Made by a program: the position numbers and the translations under genes
The notes under the pieces: generated by a model
Told to the model about the DNA's origin: nothing
Database searches by the model: none
What the model saw: the letters and a program-made list of their open reading frames with translations, nothing else
Shown: in pieces, positions 42,454 through 51,144 of the stretch
Numbering within the stretch: position 1 is the first letter of the stretch
How the letters are laid out: every line of letters begins with the position of its first letter
NCBI GenBank assembly: GCA_001725325.1
Contig: MEFY01000002.1
Span: 871,559-935,558 of the forward strand
Source of the DNA: Leifsonia sp. SCN 70-46
GTDB taxonomy: Bacteria; Actinomycetota; Actinomycetes; Actinomycetales; Microbacteriaceae
Direction of reading: 5' to 3'
Length of the DNA stretch: 64,000 nt

Positions 42454-42872
42454 GAGACGCGCGCCTCGGTCTCGACGGTCTCCTCGCCGGGGATGTGGAC
42501 GTCGGAGACGGTCACGTTGATCTCGGCGACCTCCATGCCGATGAGCTGCTCGATCGCGCGCGCGACCGCGGCGCGCACGTCGCCGGCGACCGCCTGCAGC
42601 GGCTGGGGGTACTCCACGACGATCGTGATGTCGACGGCCACCTGCGTCTCGCCCACCTCGACCTTGATGCCCTGCGTCAGGTCGGCACCGCCCATGGCCT
42701 CGCGGATGGCGCCGACGACGCGGGCCGCTCCGCCACCCAGCGCGAAGACGCCGGGAACCTCGCGGGCGGCGATGCCGGCCACCTTGGCCACCACCGGGTC
42801 GACGATCGTGGTCTTGCCCGACGCCGATCCGGGCATGATCGCTCCGGCGACGGCTGTGGTCTTCTCCACCAT
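42450..42872 (-). CDS. Asp23/Gls24 family envelope stress protein
   Basis: 140 aa from the ATG at 42872 with AGGAG upstream. VDPVVAKVAGIAAREVPGVFAL, VEVGETQVAVDITIVVEYP, VRAAVARAIEQLIGMEVAEINVTVSDVHI are the hallmark Asp23 segments. In Firmicutes this family accumulates at the membrane under alkaline or envelope stress. It is the first gene of the minus-strand operon and is divergent from the sigma factor gene, with 129 bp between starts. Confidence 0.9.
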   Translation of the reverse strand: MVEKTTAVAGAIMPGSASGKTTIVDPVVAKVAGIAAREVPGVFALGGGAARVVGAIREAMGGADLTQGIKVEVGETQVAVDITIVVEYPQPLQAVAGDVRAAVARAIEQLIGMEVAEINVTVSDVHIPGEETVETEARVS

Positions 42873-43001
42873 GATGAACTCCTGTCTTGGTGGCGGGCCT
42901 CGTGGGCCCACCGTTTATCGTTGTCACCAAGCAGACGCAGCGAGCAGCCCGAACGTCACGGTGCAGATCGGTTTTTATCCTGTGAGAACGCTGGGGGTGG
43001 G

Positions 43002-43547
43002 ATGACGACGCTGGAGGCCGCGGGCGACGCGATCCTCGCCCAGCGTGCCGCGGACGGCGACTCCGCGGCATTCGAGGTGCTCGTGCGACGGCACGGGCCG
43101 TTCCTCCGCGCGTTCGCGATTCGCCTCACGGGCTCGCCGGCGGACGCCGACGACGTCGTGCAGGATTCGCTCATCACCGTCTGGAACCAGCTCGGCACGC
43201 TGCAGGACCCGTCGAAGGTGCGCGCCTGGATGACGAGCATCCTGTCCCGCAGGGCCACCGACCTGATCCGCAGCCGACGGCAGTCCGATGAGCTCGATGA
43301 CGAGCACCCCGGAGACGCCGCGAGCGGGCCGGATGCCCGTGCCGTGGCATCCTCGCGCCTGGAGGCGCTCTCCGCCGTGCTCGCCGACCTGCCCGAGGGG
43401 CAGCGCCAGTGCTGGGTGCTCAAGGAGATGGGCGGCTACAGCTATGAGGAGATCGCTCAACGGCTCGACCTCTCGGTGGTGACCGTGCGGGGGAAGCTGG
43501 CGCGGGCGCGCGCCACGGTCGTGAAGGAAATGGAGGCGTGGCGATGA
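43002..43547 (+). CDS. ECF-type RNA polymerase sigma factor
   Basis: 181 aa. Region 2 reads FLRAFAIRLTGSPADADDVVQDSLITVWNQL (about 32-62), and region 4 is LPEGQRQCWVLKEMGGYSYEEIAQRLDLSVVTVRGKLARAR. No extra C-terminal domain. It directs transcription of its own operon and perhaps the divergent Asp23 operon. No classical Zn anti-sigma gene follows; the next gene may take that role. It overlaps the next start (ATGA). Confidence 0.92.
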   Translation: MTTLEAAGDAILAQRAADGDSAAFEVLVRRHGPFLRAFAIRLTGSPADADDVVQDSLITVWNQLGTLQDPSKVRAWMTSILSRRATDLIRSRRQSDELDDEHPGDAASGPDARAVASSRLEALSAVLADLPEGQRQCWVLKEMGGYSYEEIAQRLDLSVVTVRGKLARARATVVKEMEAWR

Positions 43548-44146
43548 CGATGGATGCCGAGCCCGCGGGCGTGGGCGCGAGCGGGTACACCGTGGACGAC
43601 CTGAGCGCCTACCTCGATCGCGGACGGACGCCGGCGATCGCCGCGATCGACGACAGCCCCGAGTGCCAGGCGATGCTCGCGTCGATGGAGCGCGTGGGCT
43701 CGCTCGCGCGCGAGCTGCTCGCCCAGGACGTGCGGGAGCATCCGGCCCTCGAGGAGGGCTGGCTCGGCGGGCTGCTGACCTCGATCAGCAGGGAGGTGCG
43801 CGCGGGTCGCGACATCCCGCTCGCCTCACCGGATCCGCGGACGAGCCTCTCCATCACCGAGGGAGCGGTGCGCGAGCTCATCCGCGCGGCCGGCGACTCG
43901 GTCGACGGGGTGCTCGTGGGGTCCTGCTCGGTCGACGGCGACGTGACGACGCCCGATGCGGGCGTGCGTGTCGCGCTCACCATCAGCGTCGTCCTCCACA
44001 GCCCGGTGCAGGAGCTCGCCGAGTCGGTGCGCCAGCGCGTCTACTCCGAGCTGCTCTCGCACACCGAGCTGGTGATCGAGAGCATCGACGTGACCGTCGT
44101 CGACGTGCATGTGTCCACGCGCACGACCGAAGGAGACGACCTGTGA
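43544..44146 (+). CDS. Asp23-domain protein with anti-sigma-like N-terminus
   Basis: 200 aa from the ATG at 43544, GGAGG 7 nt upstream. The N-terminal ~85 residues (YTVDDLSAYLDRGRTPAIAA onward) are helical and sit where an anti-sigma domain would be; the C-terminal half (SITEGAVRELIRAAGD, VALTISVVLHSPVQELAESV, VIESIDVTVVDVHV) is an Asp23-type domain. No Zn-binding HxxxCxxC is seen. Its position directly after the sigma gene suggests it may regulate that factor; this is inference. Confidence 0.7.
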   Translation: MTMDAEPAGVGASGYTVDDLSAYLDRGRTPAIAAIDDSPECQAMLASMERVGSLARELLAQDVREHPALEEGWLGGLLTSISREVRAGRDIPLASPDPRTSLSITEGAVRELIRAAGDSVDGVLVGSCSVDGDVTTPDAGVRVALTISVVLHSPVQELAESVRQRVYSELLSHTELVIESIDVTVVDVHVSTRTTEGDDL

Positions 44147-44457
44147 GCCTCGACCTTGCCACTCTCGCCGCCCGGCTCGACGACGTCGTCCGCGCCGTCC
44201 CCGGGGTCAGCATCCTCTACTCGGCCTCGCCGGCGATCGTCACCTCCGTGCGGCAGATCGCCTCCGGCGGAGCCCCGACGAGCCTCGTCGCCGTCCGGGA
44301 GGTCGACGGCGCGCTGCAGATCGTCGCCAGCATCGGGGTCGGCTCCGACGCTCAGGGGCCCGCGACGGCGGCGGATGTCTCCGCGGCGGTGCTGGGAGAG
44401 CTGCCCGCGGGCACGGACGCGAAGGTGCACGTGCGCATCAGCCGCGTGCTCCCCTGA
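44143..44457 (+). CDS. Hypothetical alpha/beta protein, 104 aa
   Basis: GTG start overlapping the previous stop. VSLDLATLAARLDDVVRAVP, VAVREVDGALQIVASIGVG, then a C-terminal ADVSAAVLGELPAGTDAKVHVRISRV: layout similar to a minimal Asp23 domain (strand-strand-helix-strand). Family membership is tentative. It is the last gene of the sigma operon and converges on ApbE. Confidence 0.6.
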   Translation: MSLDLATLAARLDDVVRAVPGVSILYSASPAIVTSVRQIASGGAPTSLVAVREVDGALQIVASIGVGSDAQGPATAADVSAAVLGELPAGTDAKVHVRISRVLP

Positions 44458-44472
44458 GGGCCCCTCACGGGG

Positions 44473-45201
44473 TCATCCTGCCGCCCTGTCGCCGACGAGC
44501 GACCGGCGCATGCCCGGGGACGCGACGAGCGTGCCGTCGGCGGCGACGGCGAGCACGTCGACGGGCGAGCGCTCGACGAGGTCGTCGAACCCTTCCTCGG
44601 TGGCGGCGACGAGCGCGGTGGCGAGCACGTCGGCCGTGACGATGTCGTCGGCGAGCACCGACACCTGCAGGAAGCGGGGCGCCACGACCTCCCCTCCCCG
44701 CCAGATGTGGTCCCCGCGTTCCGCGCTGCCCGACGTCGCGAGCGCCCGCCGGTCGCAGCCGAGTATGACGGCGCACAGCATCGTGTCCCGCGCGGCGGGG
44801 TCGACGATGCCGACGGGCGTGGCGCCGCGGGCGAGGATGTCGCCGCCGACGTTGATCGTCCACTCCGAGCATCCCGCGGCATCGAGAACGTGCCCGGCCT
44901 GCTCGATGGCCTCCGCCTTCACGATGCCGTCGAGGTCGAGCACCCCGTCGGGCCGGTGCGGTGAGAAGGCGCCGTCGGTGCGCCCCCGCCAGGCGAGAGC
45001 GCGTGTGTACGTCGCGATCATCTCGTCGCCCGCGTCGGGGAGGGCGAGCTCGCGGCGGGCTATGCGGCTGATCTCGGAGTCGGGGCGGTACAGGCTGAAC
45101 CGGTGGTCGTAGGCCTCGAAGACCCGCTCCACGGCCGGCATGAGGTCGGCGGGTCCGTCGATCGAGGCGACGGTGCCCATGGTCGTGAAGACGTGGCGCA
45201 T
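44473..45201 (-). CDS. apbE: FAD:protein FMN transferase
   Basis: 242 aa, on the short side for ApbE. Motifs: FSLYRPDSEISRI, the conserved DLDGIVKAEAIE, TINVGGDILARG and the Mg-binding DDIVTADVLATAL. It attaches FMN through a phosphoester to a Thr/Ser of FMN-binding domains. The obvious target is the FMN-binding protein encoded by the overlapping gene upstream, whose SGATYTT carries the acceptor. Confidence 0.9.
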   Translation of the reverse strand: MRHVFTTMGTVASIDGPADLMPAVERVFEAYDHRFSLYRPDSEISRIARRELALPDAGDEMIATYTRALAWRGRTDGAFSPHRPDGVLDLDGIVKAEAIEQAGHVLDAAGCSEWTINVGGDILARGATPVGIVDPAARDTMLCAVILGCDRRALATSGSAERGDHIWRGGEVVAPRFLQVSVLADDIVTADVLATALVAATEEGFDDLVERSPVDVLAVAADGTLVASPGMRRSLVGDRAAG

Positions 45202-45680
45202 CAGAAGCCCGCCTGGTCGAGCGCCGACTGCAGCGAGGTGAGGTACCCCTCGGTGGTGTAGGTCGCGCCGCTCACGGTGGAGACGTCCGCCGACTGCGCG
45301 GCGAGCACCTCCTCGCGCAGGATGGGGGCCGCGCGGTTGCTGATCTGCACCGAGCGCCCGTCCTCGTCCGTGAGCTTGAGGGCGGTGACGTCGGTGATCG
45401 AGCCGCCCGCGAGCGTGACGGACACCTGCACGGTGCCGAAGCGGGTGTTGACGACCGAGCCCGTGTAGGTGCCGTCGGCCGGACCCGTCGCGACGGGGTC
45501 GGCCGTGGGTGTGGGTGTGGCGGTGGCAGACGAGGACGTCGTCGCCGGCGTCGTGGTCCGCGGTGCCGCCGTCGTGGTGCCGGTCGCGTGCGACGCGATG
45601 ACCGCTCCACCGGCCTGCCAGCCGACCACGAGCACGGCGGCCGAGGCGAAGATGCTTCCGAGCACGGCGCGTGTTCTCAC
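45201..45680 (-). CDS. Membrane-anchored FMN-binding domain protein
   Basis: 159 aa from the GTG at 45680. Residues ~6-28 form a signal or anchor helix, then a Thr/Ala/Pro-rich linker (~30-65), then an FMN_bind domain with DGTYTGSVVNTRFGTVQVSV and VSGATYTTEGYLTSLQSAL. The T in SGAT is the expected FMN attachment site. Extracytoplasmic; likely carries electrons from the neighbouring membrane reductase. Confidence 0.88.
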   Translation of the reverse strand: MRTRAVLGSIFASAAVLVVGWQAGGAVIASHATGTTTAAPRTTTPATTSSSATATPTPTADPVATGPADGTYTGSVVNTRFGTVQVSVTLAGGSITDVTALKLTDEDGRSVQISNRAAPILREEVLAAQSADVSTVSGATYTTEGYLTSLQSALDQAGF

Positions 45681-47098
45681 CAGTCGAACCTTTCTGCGTG
45701 GATCTGATGCGGGCGGATGCCGGCGGCGAGGGCGTCCGCCTCGAGGGACTCGAGCCACGCCGTGGGGCCGCAGAGGTAGAGGTCCGACCGCAGGAGGTCG
45801 GGGAACGTCGCCATGAGGGTGACGCCGCGCCGGGCATCCGTCTCCGACATCCAGCTCGGACCCGTGCGGGCGCGGTGCCCGACCATCACGAAGCACGTCG
45901 CGCCCTTGGCGGCGGCGAGGTCGCGCACCTCGTCCCAGAGGTACGTCTCGTCCGGGCTGCCGGCACGGAGCAGCACCGTCGCCTCGCCGGGGGCGAACTG
46001 CGCGTGCTCGAGGAGCGCGCGGATCGGCGTGACCCCGACGCCGGCGGCGACGATGGCGAGCTTGGGCGAGGTGCGGGCGGCGTCGGTGAAGAGCCCGTAC
46101 GGTCCTTCGATGCTCACGCGTGTGCCCCTGGGCACCGTGCTGATCCGCCCGCTGCCCTTGCCGAGCTCGCGCACGGTGATCCGCGCTGTCGAGCCCGTGG
46201 GCACCGACGAGAGCGAGACCGGGTGGGAGTGCCACCAGGTGCGACGCGTCCAGAACCGCCAGATGAAGAACTGGCCGCCCTCCGCCCCGAGGGCACGCAG
46301 GTTGCGGCCCTTGAGGTGGATCGAGGTGACACCGAGGGCGATCCCCACGACGTCGTCGACCACGATGCGGTGGCGCAGGCTCGAGACGACGGGCTCGACG
46401 AACCGGAACGTGACGATCGCGCCGAATGCGACGACGTAGAGCGCGATCCAGTAGATGCGCTGCGCGGTGCCCTCGGCGAGCACTCCGCCGACGCTGAGCT
46501 GGTGCGGCAGCGCGAACGCGACCGAGGCGTAGCTGAGCAGGTGCACGAGGTGCCAGCCCTCGTAGCTGAACCTGCGGCGCACGGCGACCAGCGAGGTCAC
46601 GACGACCGCGATCAGGAGGCCCATGCCCGCGAATGCGAGGGGCATGTCGGGCAGCGCCAGCATGGGGCCGAGCTCGGCGACGGGGTCGTAGCCCTCGCTC
46701 ATGCCGTAGCCGATGAGCAGGAGGGCGCCGTGGCCGAGCAGGAGGTAGAGCGCGGGCTTGCCGAGCCTGCGATGGGTCGCGATCGCGCGGTCGTGGCCGA
46801 TGGTGCGGTCGATCACCGGGATGCGCGCGGCGAGCACGAGCATGACGAGGATGAAGTCGGTGCCGATGAGGCCGGCGACGATGCCGAGGCTCGTCACGAC
46901 CTCGGCGGGCGTGGTGAACTGCGCGGCACCCCCGGAGAGCAGGAAGAGCGCGGCGGCGATCGCGCCGGAGGTCCAGAGCGCCATGACGAGCAGGTCGGCC
47001 CGCCGCGCGCGGCGCGCATACGCGCGCCGGTGGTCGACGCGGCGGAGGGGCGCGAAGCCCTGCGGCATCGCCGGTCGGAGGGGCGTCTGGGTTGTCAT
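45677..47098 (-). CDS. Ferric-reductase-like transmembrane flavoprotein
   Basis: 473 aa. The N-terminal half has about six helices with the b-heme His candidates in THRRLGKPALYLLLGHGALL and WHLVHLLSYASVAFALPHQL. The C-terminal half is a ferredoxin-NADP reductase module: HSHPVSLSSV (FAD), GVGVTPIRALLEHA (NAD(P)), LYLCGPTAW. It moves electrons from cytoplasmic NAD(P)H across the membrane. With the FMN-binding protein and ApbE it forms an extracytoplasmic electron-transfer chain. Confidence 0.88.
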   Translation of the reverse strand: MTTQTPLRPAMPQGFAPLRRVDHRRAYARRARRADLLVMALWTSGAIAAALFLLSGGAAQFTTPAEVVTSLGIVAGLIGTDFILVMLVLAARIPVIDRTIGHDRAIATHRRLGKPALYLLLGHGALLLIGYGMSEGYDPVAELGPMLALPDMPLAFAGMGLLIAVVVTSLVAVRRRFSYEGWHLVHLLSYASVAFALPHQLSVGGVLAEGTAQRIYWIALYVVAFGAIVTFRFVEPVVSSLRHRIVVDDVVGIALGVTSIHLKGRNLRALGAEGGQFFIWRFWTRRTWWHSHPVSLSSVPTGSTARITVRELGKGSGRISTVPRGTRVSIEGPYGLFTDAARTSPKLAIVAAGVGVTPIRALLEHAQFAPGEATVLLRAGSPDETYLWDEVRDLAAAKGATCFVMVGHRARTGPSWMSETDARRGVTLMATFPDLLRSDLYLCGPTAWLESLEADALAAGIRPHQIHAERFDW

Positions 47099-47163
47099 GA
47101 CACCACCCTCGGGGCGCCAGCTATGCGCTCCCTATGAGCAGGGGGTCCGGCGAGTGTGAGTCC

Positions 47164-48510
47164 TCACATCTTCGGCAGCGACACCGTGACGAGCAGCCCG
47201 GGGCGGGTGTTCTCTACGGATGCCGTGCCGCCGGCCCCGACCGCGAGGGCGTGCACCAGGGCGAGGCCCAGACCGCTGCCTCCGGTCGACGTCGCGCGCG
47301 AGGCATCCGGGCGGCTGAACCGCTCGAAGGCGAGGGGGACGAAGTCGTCGGGCATCCCCGGCCCGTCGTCCTGCACCGTGAGCGTCAGGCTCTCGCCGAG
47401 CTGCGCGAGCGTGGCGACGATCGTGCCCGTCGGCGGAAGTGCGTTGAGCGCGTTCGAGAGCAGGTTGTCGCAGAGCCGCCCGAACGCCTGGGCGTCGAGC
47501 GCGTAGCGTGCGGACTCGTCGCCGACCCGCACGTCGAAGTCGATCGCGATGCCCCGCCCGATCGCGAGCGTGCGGGCACGGTCGACGCTTCCGGTGAACT
47601 CGTCGATGACGGACGCCGCATCGCTCGATGCCGTCGCGTCGTGGGATTCGAGCCGGCTGAGCTCGAGCAGGTTCGAGGCCAACGACGAGAGACGGTCGAC
47701 GGAGCCCTCCGCGGCCCGGAGCTGCCGGCCGAGCGCCGCGGCGTCCCCGTCGTCGCGATGCGCCAGCTCGAGCTGCGTCTTCAGGGCCGCCAGCGGCGTG
47801 CGCAGCTCGTGCGCGGCGTCGGAGACCATCTGCTTCTCGCGCAGGTTCGCCGCCTGCACCTGCTCCAGGAACCTGTTGAGGGTCGTCGCGAGCTCGGCGA
47901 GCTCGTCGCGGGTCTGGGGCACGGGCAGGTGGCCGTCGGCCTCCAGCCGCTCGGCCTGACGGCGCATCGCGGTCACGGGGCGCAGGGCCGCGGTCGCGAG
48001 CAGCCAGGAGGCGACCGCGAATCCGAGCAGGAGCACCACCCCGCCGATGACGAGGACGCGATCAAGGCCTTCCAGCGCGATCTCGCTCGAGGAGGTGCTG
48101 CGGGCCGACCACAGCGCCCACGTGCCCTGGGGTGTGTCGACGCTCCTGCCCACCACCAGGAAGGTGCGGCCCTCGTCGTCGGTGAACGCGAACTCCTCGT
48201 CGCCCGCCGCGCGGTCGCGCACGACGGCGAGGACGTCGTGGGGCACGGTGTCGACCTCCACCGTGCCATCCGGGGCCTGCACATAGACCAGGATTCCCGT
48301 GCCCGGGTCGTCGACGGCCTCCTCGGGGTTGGCGCGGATGTCCTGCTGGAAGGAGGTGAGGTCGCTCTGCGCGAGCGTCGAGTCGGCCGCGGAGAGGATC
48401 GCCGCGAACTGGGCGCGCACGAGGAAGAGCGCCGCGACCAGCAGCACGGCGGCCACCGCGATGCTGCCTAGGGTGATCCGGGCGCGGATCGAGGGCCGGC
48501 CGAGCCTCAC
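47164..48510 (-). CDS. Two-component sensor histidine kinase
   Basis: 448 aa from a GTG at 48510 overlapping the regulator stop. Two membrane helices (about 10-32 and 150-175) flank an extracytoplasmic sensor of ~115 residues (ILVYVQAPDGTVEVDTVP). Then HAMP, H-box SDAAHELRTPLAALKTQLEL, N-box LCDNLLSNALNALPP, G boxes DDGPGMPD and GGSGLGLALVHAL. The sensed signal is unknown. It sits between the transporter and the reductase genes. Confidence 0.92.
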   Translation of the reverse strand: MRLGRPSIRARITLGSIAVAAVLLVAALFLVRAQFAAILSAADSTLAQSDLTSFQQDIRANPEEAVDDPGTGILVYVQAPDGTVEVDTVPHDVLAVVRDRAAGDEEFAFTDDEGRTFLVVGRSVDTPQGTWALWSARSTSSSEIALEGLDRVLVIGGVVLLLGFAVASWLLATAALRPVTAMRRQAERLEADGHLPVPQTRDELAELATTLNRFLEQVQAANLREKQMVSDAAHELRTPLAALKTQLELAHRDDGDAAALGRQLRAAEGSVDRLSSLASNLLELSRLESHDATASSDAASVIDEFTGSVDRARTLAIGRGIAIDFDVRVGDESARYALDAQAFGRLCDNLLSNALNALPPTGTIVATLAQLGESLTLTVQDDGPGMPDDFVPLAFERFSRPDASRATSTGGSGLGLALVHALAVGAGGTASVENTRPGLLVTVSLPKM

Positions 48511-49184
48511 GGCTCGACCTCCAAGCGATAGCCCACGCCGCGCACGGTGACTATCGAGACGCCGGCGCCCAGCGGCTCGAGCTTGCGGCGCACGTAGCTG
48601 ACGTACTGGTCGACGACCTGCGGGTCGATGAACTGGGTGGTGCCCCACACCTCCTGCAGGATCTCGGTGCGGCTCATCGCCTCGCCGGCGCGGGCGCCGA
48701 GCGTCCACAGCAGGGCGAACTCCTTCGAGCTCAGCGGAAGTGCCGAGCCGTTCGCCGTCGCGCGCACCGAGGCGGCGTCGAGCACGATCGCGCCCACCCG
48801 CAAGGTCGAGCGGGTGGCGGTGGTGTCGCGCCGCACGAGTGCCCGGATGCGCGCGCTGAACTCCGCGAACGCGAACGGCTTGGTCAGGTAGTCGTCGGCG
48901 CCGGAGTCGAGCCCCAGCACGCGGTCCTCGACGGCGTCCCGCGCGGTGAGCAGCAGCACGGGCAGGGGGTTGCCCTGCCTGCGCAGGTGCCGGCAGATCT
49001 CGAACCCGCTCATCTCCGGCAGCATCACGTCGATGGCCGCCGCCGAGAAGCTGTCGTTGCCCGCGGCGATGAGGGCCTCGATGCCGTTGGTGACGAGCGT
49101 GACGTCGTAGCCGTCCTCCGTCAGGCCCTCCCGCACGAGGGCGCCCATGGCGGGATCATCCTCGACGACGAGGATCCTGACCAT
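48507..49184 (-). CDS. OmpR/PhoB-family response regulator
   Basis: 225 aa. Receiver: acidic E8-D9-D10, phosphoacceptor D52 in AAIDVMLPEMSG, Thr/Ala switch LLTARD and K in DDYLTKPFAF. The C-terminal winged helix has LPLSSKEFALLWTLG, MSRTEILQEVWG and YVSYVRRKLE. Partner of the overlapping kinase gene. Likely controls this metal/electron-transfer operon. Confidence 0.94.
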   Translation of the reverse strand: MVRILVVEDDPAMGALVREGLTEDGYDVTLVTNGIEALIAAGNDSFSAAAIDVMLPEMSGFEICRHLRRQGNPLPVLLLTARDAVEDRVLGLDSGADDYLTKPFAFAEFSARIRALVRRDTTATRSTLRVGAIVLDAASVRATANGSALPLSSKEFALLWTLGARAGEAMSRTEILQEVWGTTQFIDPQVVDQYVSYVRRKLEPLGAGVSIVTVRGVGYRLEVEP

Positions 49185-49903
49185 CAGACCAGGCCCGTCG
49201 TGCCCAGCAGCGTGCCGATCAGGAAGGTCGCCGCGAGCGCGATGGCGCCCCCGATGACGACACGCACCGTCGGACGGAGCCACGGGCTGCCGCCGATGCG
49301 CGCGCTCAGCGCCCCCGTGAGGGCGAGGGCCACGAGCACCGCGGCGAAGGTCACGGGCACGCGCACCCCGGCGGGCGGGAGGAGGATGGCGAGCATCGGC
49401 AGCAGGGCGCCGATGAAGAACGCGAGCGCGGACGCCCCTGCGGCCTGCCACGGGCTGACCACGTCGTCCTCGTTGATGCCAAGCTCGGCCTCGAGGTGGG
49501 CGCGCAGGGCGTCGTGCTCGGTGAGCTCTCGGGCGACCCTCTCCGCGGTCTCCGCGCTCAGCCCCTTCGCCGCGTACAGGGCCGTGAGCTCCGCGAGCTC
49601 TTCGTCGGGCATCGTCGCGAGCTCCTGCCGCTCCTTGGCGATGAGCGCCCTCTGGCTGTCCCGCTGGCTGCTCACGGACACGTACTCGCCCAACGCCATC
49701 GAGATCGCACCGCCCACGAGTCCTGCCGCTCCCGCCGTGAGGATCGGGGCGATCGACGACGTCGCACCCGCGACACCCACGACGATGGCGGCGACCGACA
49801 CGATGCCGTCGTTGGCGCCGAGCACTCCCGCCCGCAGCCAGTTCAGGCGGCCGGAGAGCCCGTCGCCGTGGGGCTCGTGCGGATGCGTGGTCGGCGAGGT
49901 CAT
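49184..49903 (-). CDS. VIT1/CCC1-family transporter
   Basis: 239 aa from the ATG at 49903. The opening LNWLRAGVLGANDGIVSVAA, the MALGEYVSVSSQRDSQRALI helix, an acidic cytoplasmic insertion (MPDEELAELTALY) and three C-terminal helices match VIT/CCC1 proteins, which move Fe2+ or Mn2+ across membranes. It is the first gene of the six-gene run and overlaps the response regulator start by 1 nt. Confidence 0.9.
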   Translation of the reverse strand: MTSPTTHPHEPHGDGLSGRLNWLRAGVLGANDGIVSVAAIVVGVAGATSSIAPILTAGAAGLVGGAISMALGEYVSVSSQRDSQRALIAKERQELATMPDEELAELTALYAAKGLSAETAERVARELTEHDALRAHLEAELGINEDDVVSPWQAAGASALAFFIGALLPMLAILLPPAGVRVPVTFAAVLVALALTGALSARIGGSPWLRPTVRVVIGGAIALAATFLIGTLLGTTGLV

Positions 49904-50082
49904 GGCGATAGCAAAGCACGCGCATCCCGTGTCCGCCACGAAGGAAAGGCTGGGCTGAGACGCGGGGGGCGATTCAGGCTAGGTTGAACAGGATGCTCTG
50001 CGTCTAGGTGTGCCGGGAAGACTGGTCGGCGATCGTGCCGTCACGCCACCAACCCGACTCGGAGCGCCATGAGCTGCCCCAC

Positions 50083-50268
50083 ATGACCGTCCAGGGCATC
50101 GCACCCCACCGGTGCGCGGACTGCGGCGCCGATGTGATCTACCGCATCGAGCGCGAGCCGCGTCGAGCGGTCCCCGACCGCTGCTCGAACGTCGACTGTC
50201 CTCGCGCGGATGCGGCCTCCGCGACTGGGGACTGGTACTACCGGGGCGTCCCGGGGCCCGACAGGTAG
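50083..50268 (+). CDS. Small Zn-ribbon-like protein, 61 aa
   Basis: The ATG at 50083 is preferred over earlier GTG/ATG choices because the domain starts there. HRCADCGAD and DRCSNVDCPR give two Cys pairs spaced like a zinc ribbon, followed by a Trp/Tyr tail (DWYYRGVPG). It may bind nucleic acid or be a regulator; no family recognised. Its 3' end overlaps the convergent SGNH gene by 31 bp. Confidence 0.55.
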   Translation: MTVQGIAPHRCADCGADVIYRIEREPRRAVPDRCSNVDCPRADAASATGDWYYRGVPGPDR

Positions 50269-50984
50269 TCAGCGCGGGCGATCCGGTCGGTGAGTCGCGG
50301 GCTCATCGACTCTGCCAGCTCCTCTGCCCAGTGGCGGTACGACCGGGAGTCGCGGAACCGCACCGGTTCGCACGGCTCAGGGGCGGTCAAGGGGATGAAT
50401 GTCGCGTTCCCGACCCGCTCGCAGACCCGCGCCGAGGTCGCGTTCATCCTCCGCGCGTGGGCCTGCGCGATCGACCCGGGCAGGCTGTCGTAGAGCGGTA
50501 TGGAGCGCACGGGGTGCACGCCGGCCACGAAGATCTCGATGTTCGGCGATGTCCTGTCGACGATCGTCGCGATGAGGGCCGACAGCCCGCGCTCCCAGGC
50601 CGATGTCGGTGTCAGCGCGCCGGCATCGTTGACGCCCAGGGTGACGACGACGGCGTCGTACTCCTTCAGCCGGACCTTGCCGAACTCCGCGAGTGCTCCG
50701 CCCATCTTGAGACGGGGGAGGGGGCGCGCGTAGACGTCGGCTCCCCGATGAGTCCGTCGCGACAGTGCTCGGCCCAACGACCCGGTCAACCCGATCTCGT
50801 GGCTGAGCACACCCCAGCCGACCGCGGGCCCGCCGCCGAAGATGAGCACCCGATCAGGGTCCGGCCCGGGGGAGTGCCACTCGGGTTCGTCACGGGGTCG
50901 GGGCAGTCGCTCGACCTCGTCCGACTTCGAGGCGACCCATGCTTGCAGCACGGGCGCCAGAGCCCAGCGTGCGAGCTTCTCCAT
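50238..50984 (-). CDS. SGNH/GDSL-fold protein lacking the usual serine
   Basis: 248 aa. Block I, normally GDSxxxG, reads LIFGGGPAVGWGV here, so the nucleophile position is Gly. Block III is present as VVTLGVNDAG (GxND), and a C-terminal His lies in SYRHWAEEL. The rest fits an SGNH hydrolase. Either it is a non-catalytic member or a subfamily with an altered nucleophile. It diverges from the AraC gene, with ~160 bp between starts. Confidence 0.7.
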   Translation of the reverse strand: MEKLARWALAPVLQAWVASKSDEVERLPRPRDEPEWHSPGPDPDRVLIFGGGPAVGWGVLSHEIGLTGSLGRALSRRTHRGADVYARPLPRLKMGGALAEFGKVRLKEYDAVVVTLGVNDAGALTPTSAWERGLSALIATIVDRTSPNIEIFVAGVHPVRSIPLYDSLPGSIAQAHARRMNATSARVCERVGNATFIPLTAPEPCEPVRFRDSRSYRHWAEELAESMSPRLTDRIARADYLSGPGTPR

Positions 50985-51132
50985 GTGCGCTCCTCTGATA
51001 GCACCCCCGGTCCGCCGGCGGCTGTGCTCACGGTAGAGCGGCGGCGGGGCCGACGAAATCCGCTGGGCGCGTGCGCCTGTCCGCTGTGCGCGGACAATCG
51101 CTCTCGGCCCGCCGATCGCGCAGGCGCGTGCC

Positions 51133-51138
51133 TATACT
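51133..51138 (+). promoter_or_regulatory. -10 element of the AraC gene, leaderless start
   Basis: TATACT ends 6 nt before the GTG at 51145; transcription is expected to begin at or next to the start codon. Confidence 0.55.
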
Positions 51139-51144
51139 CCCTGA

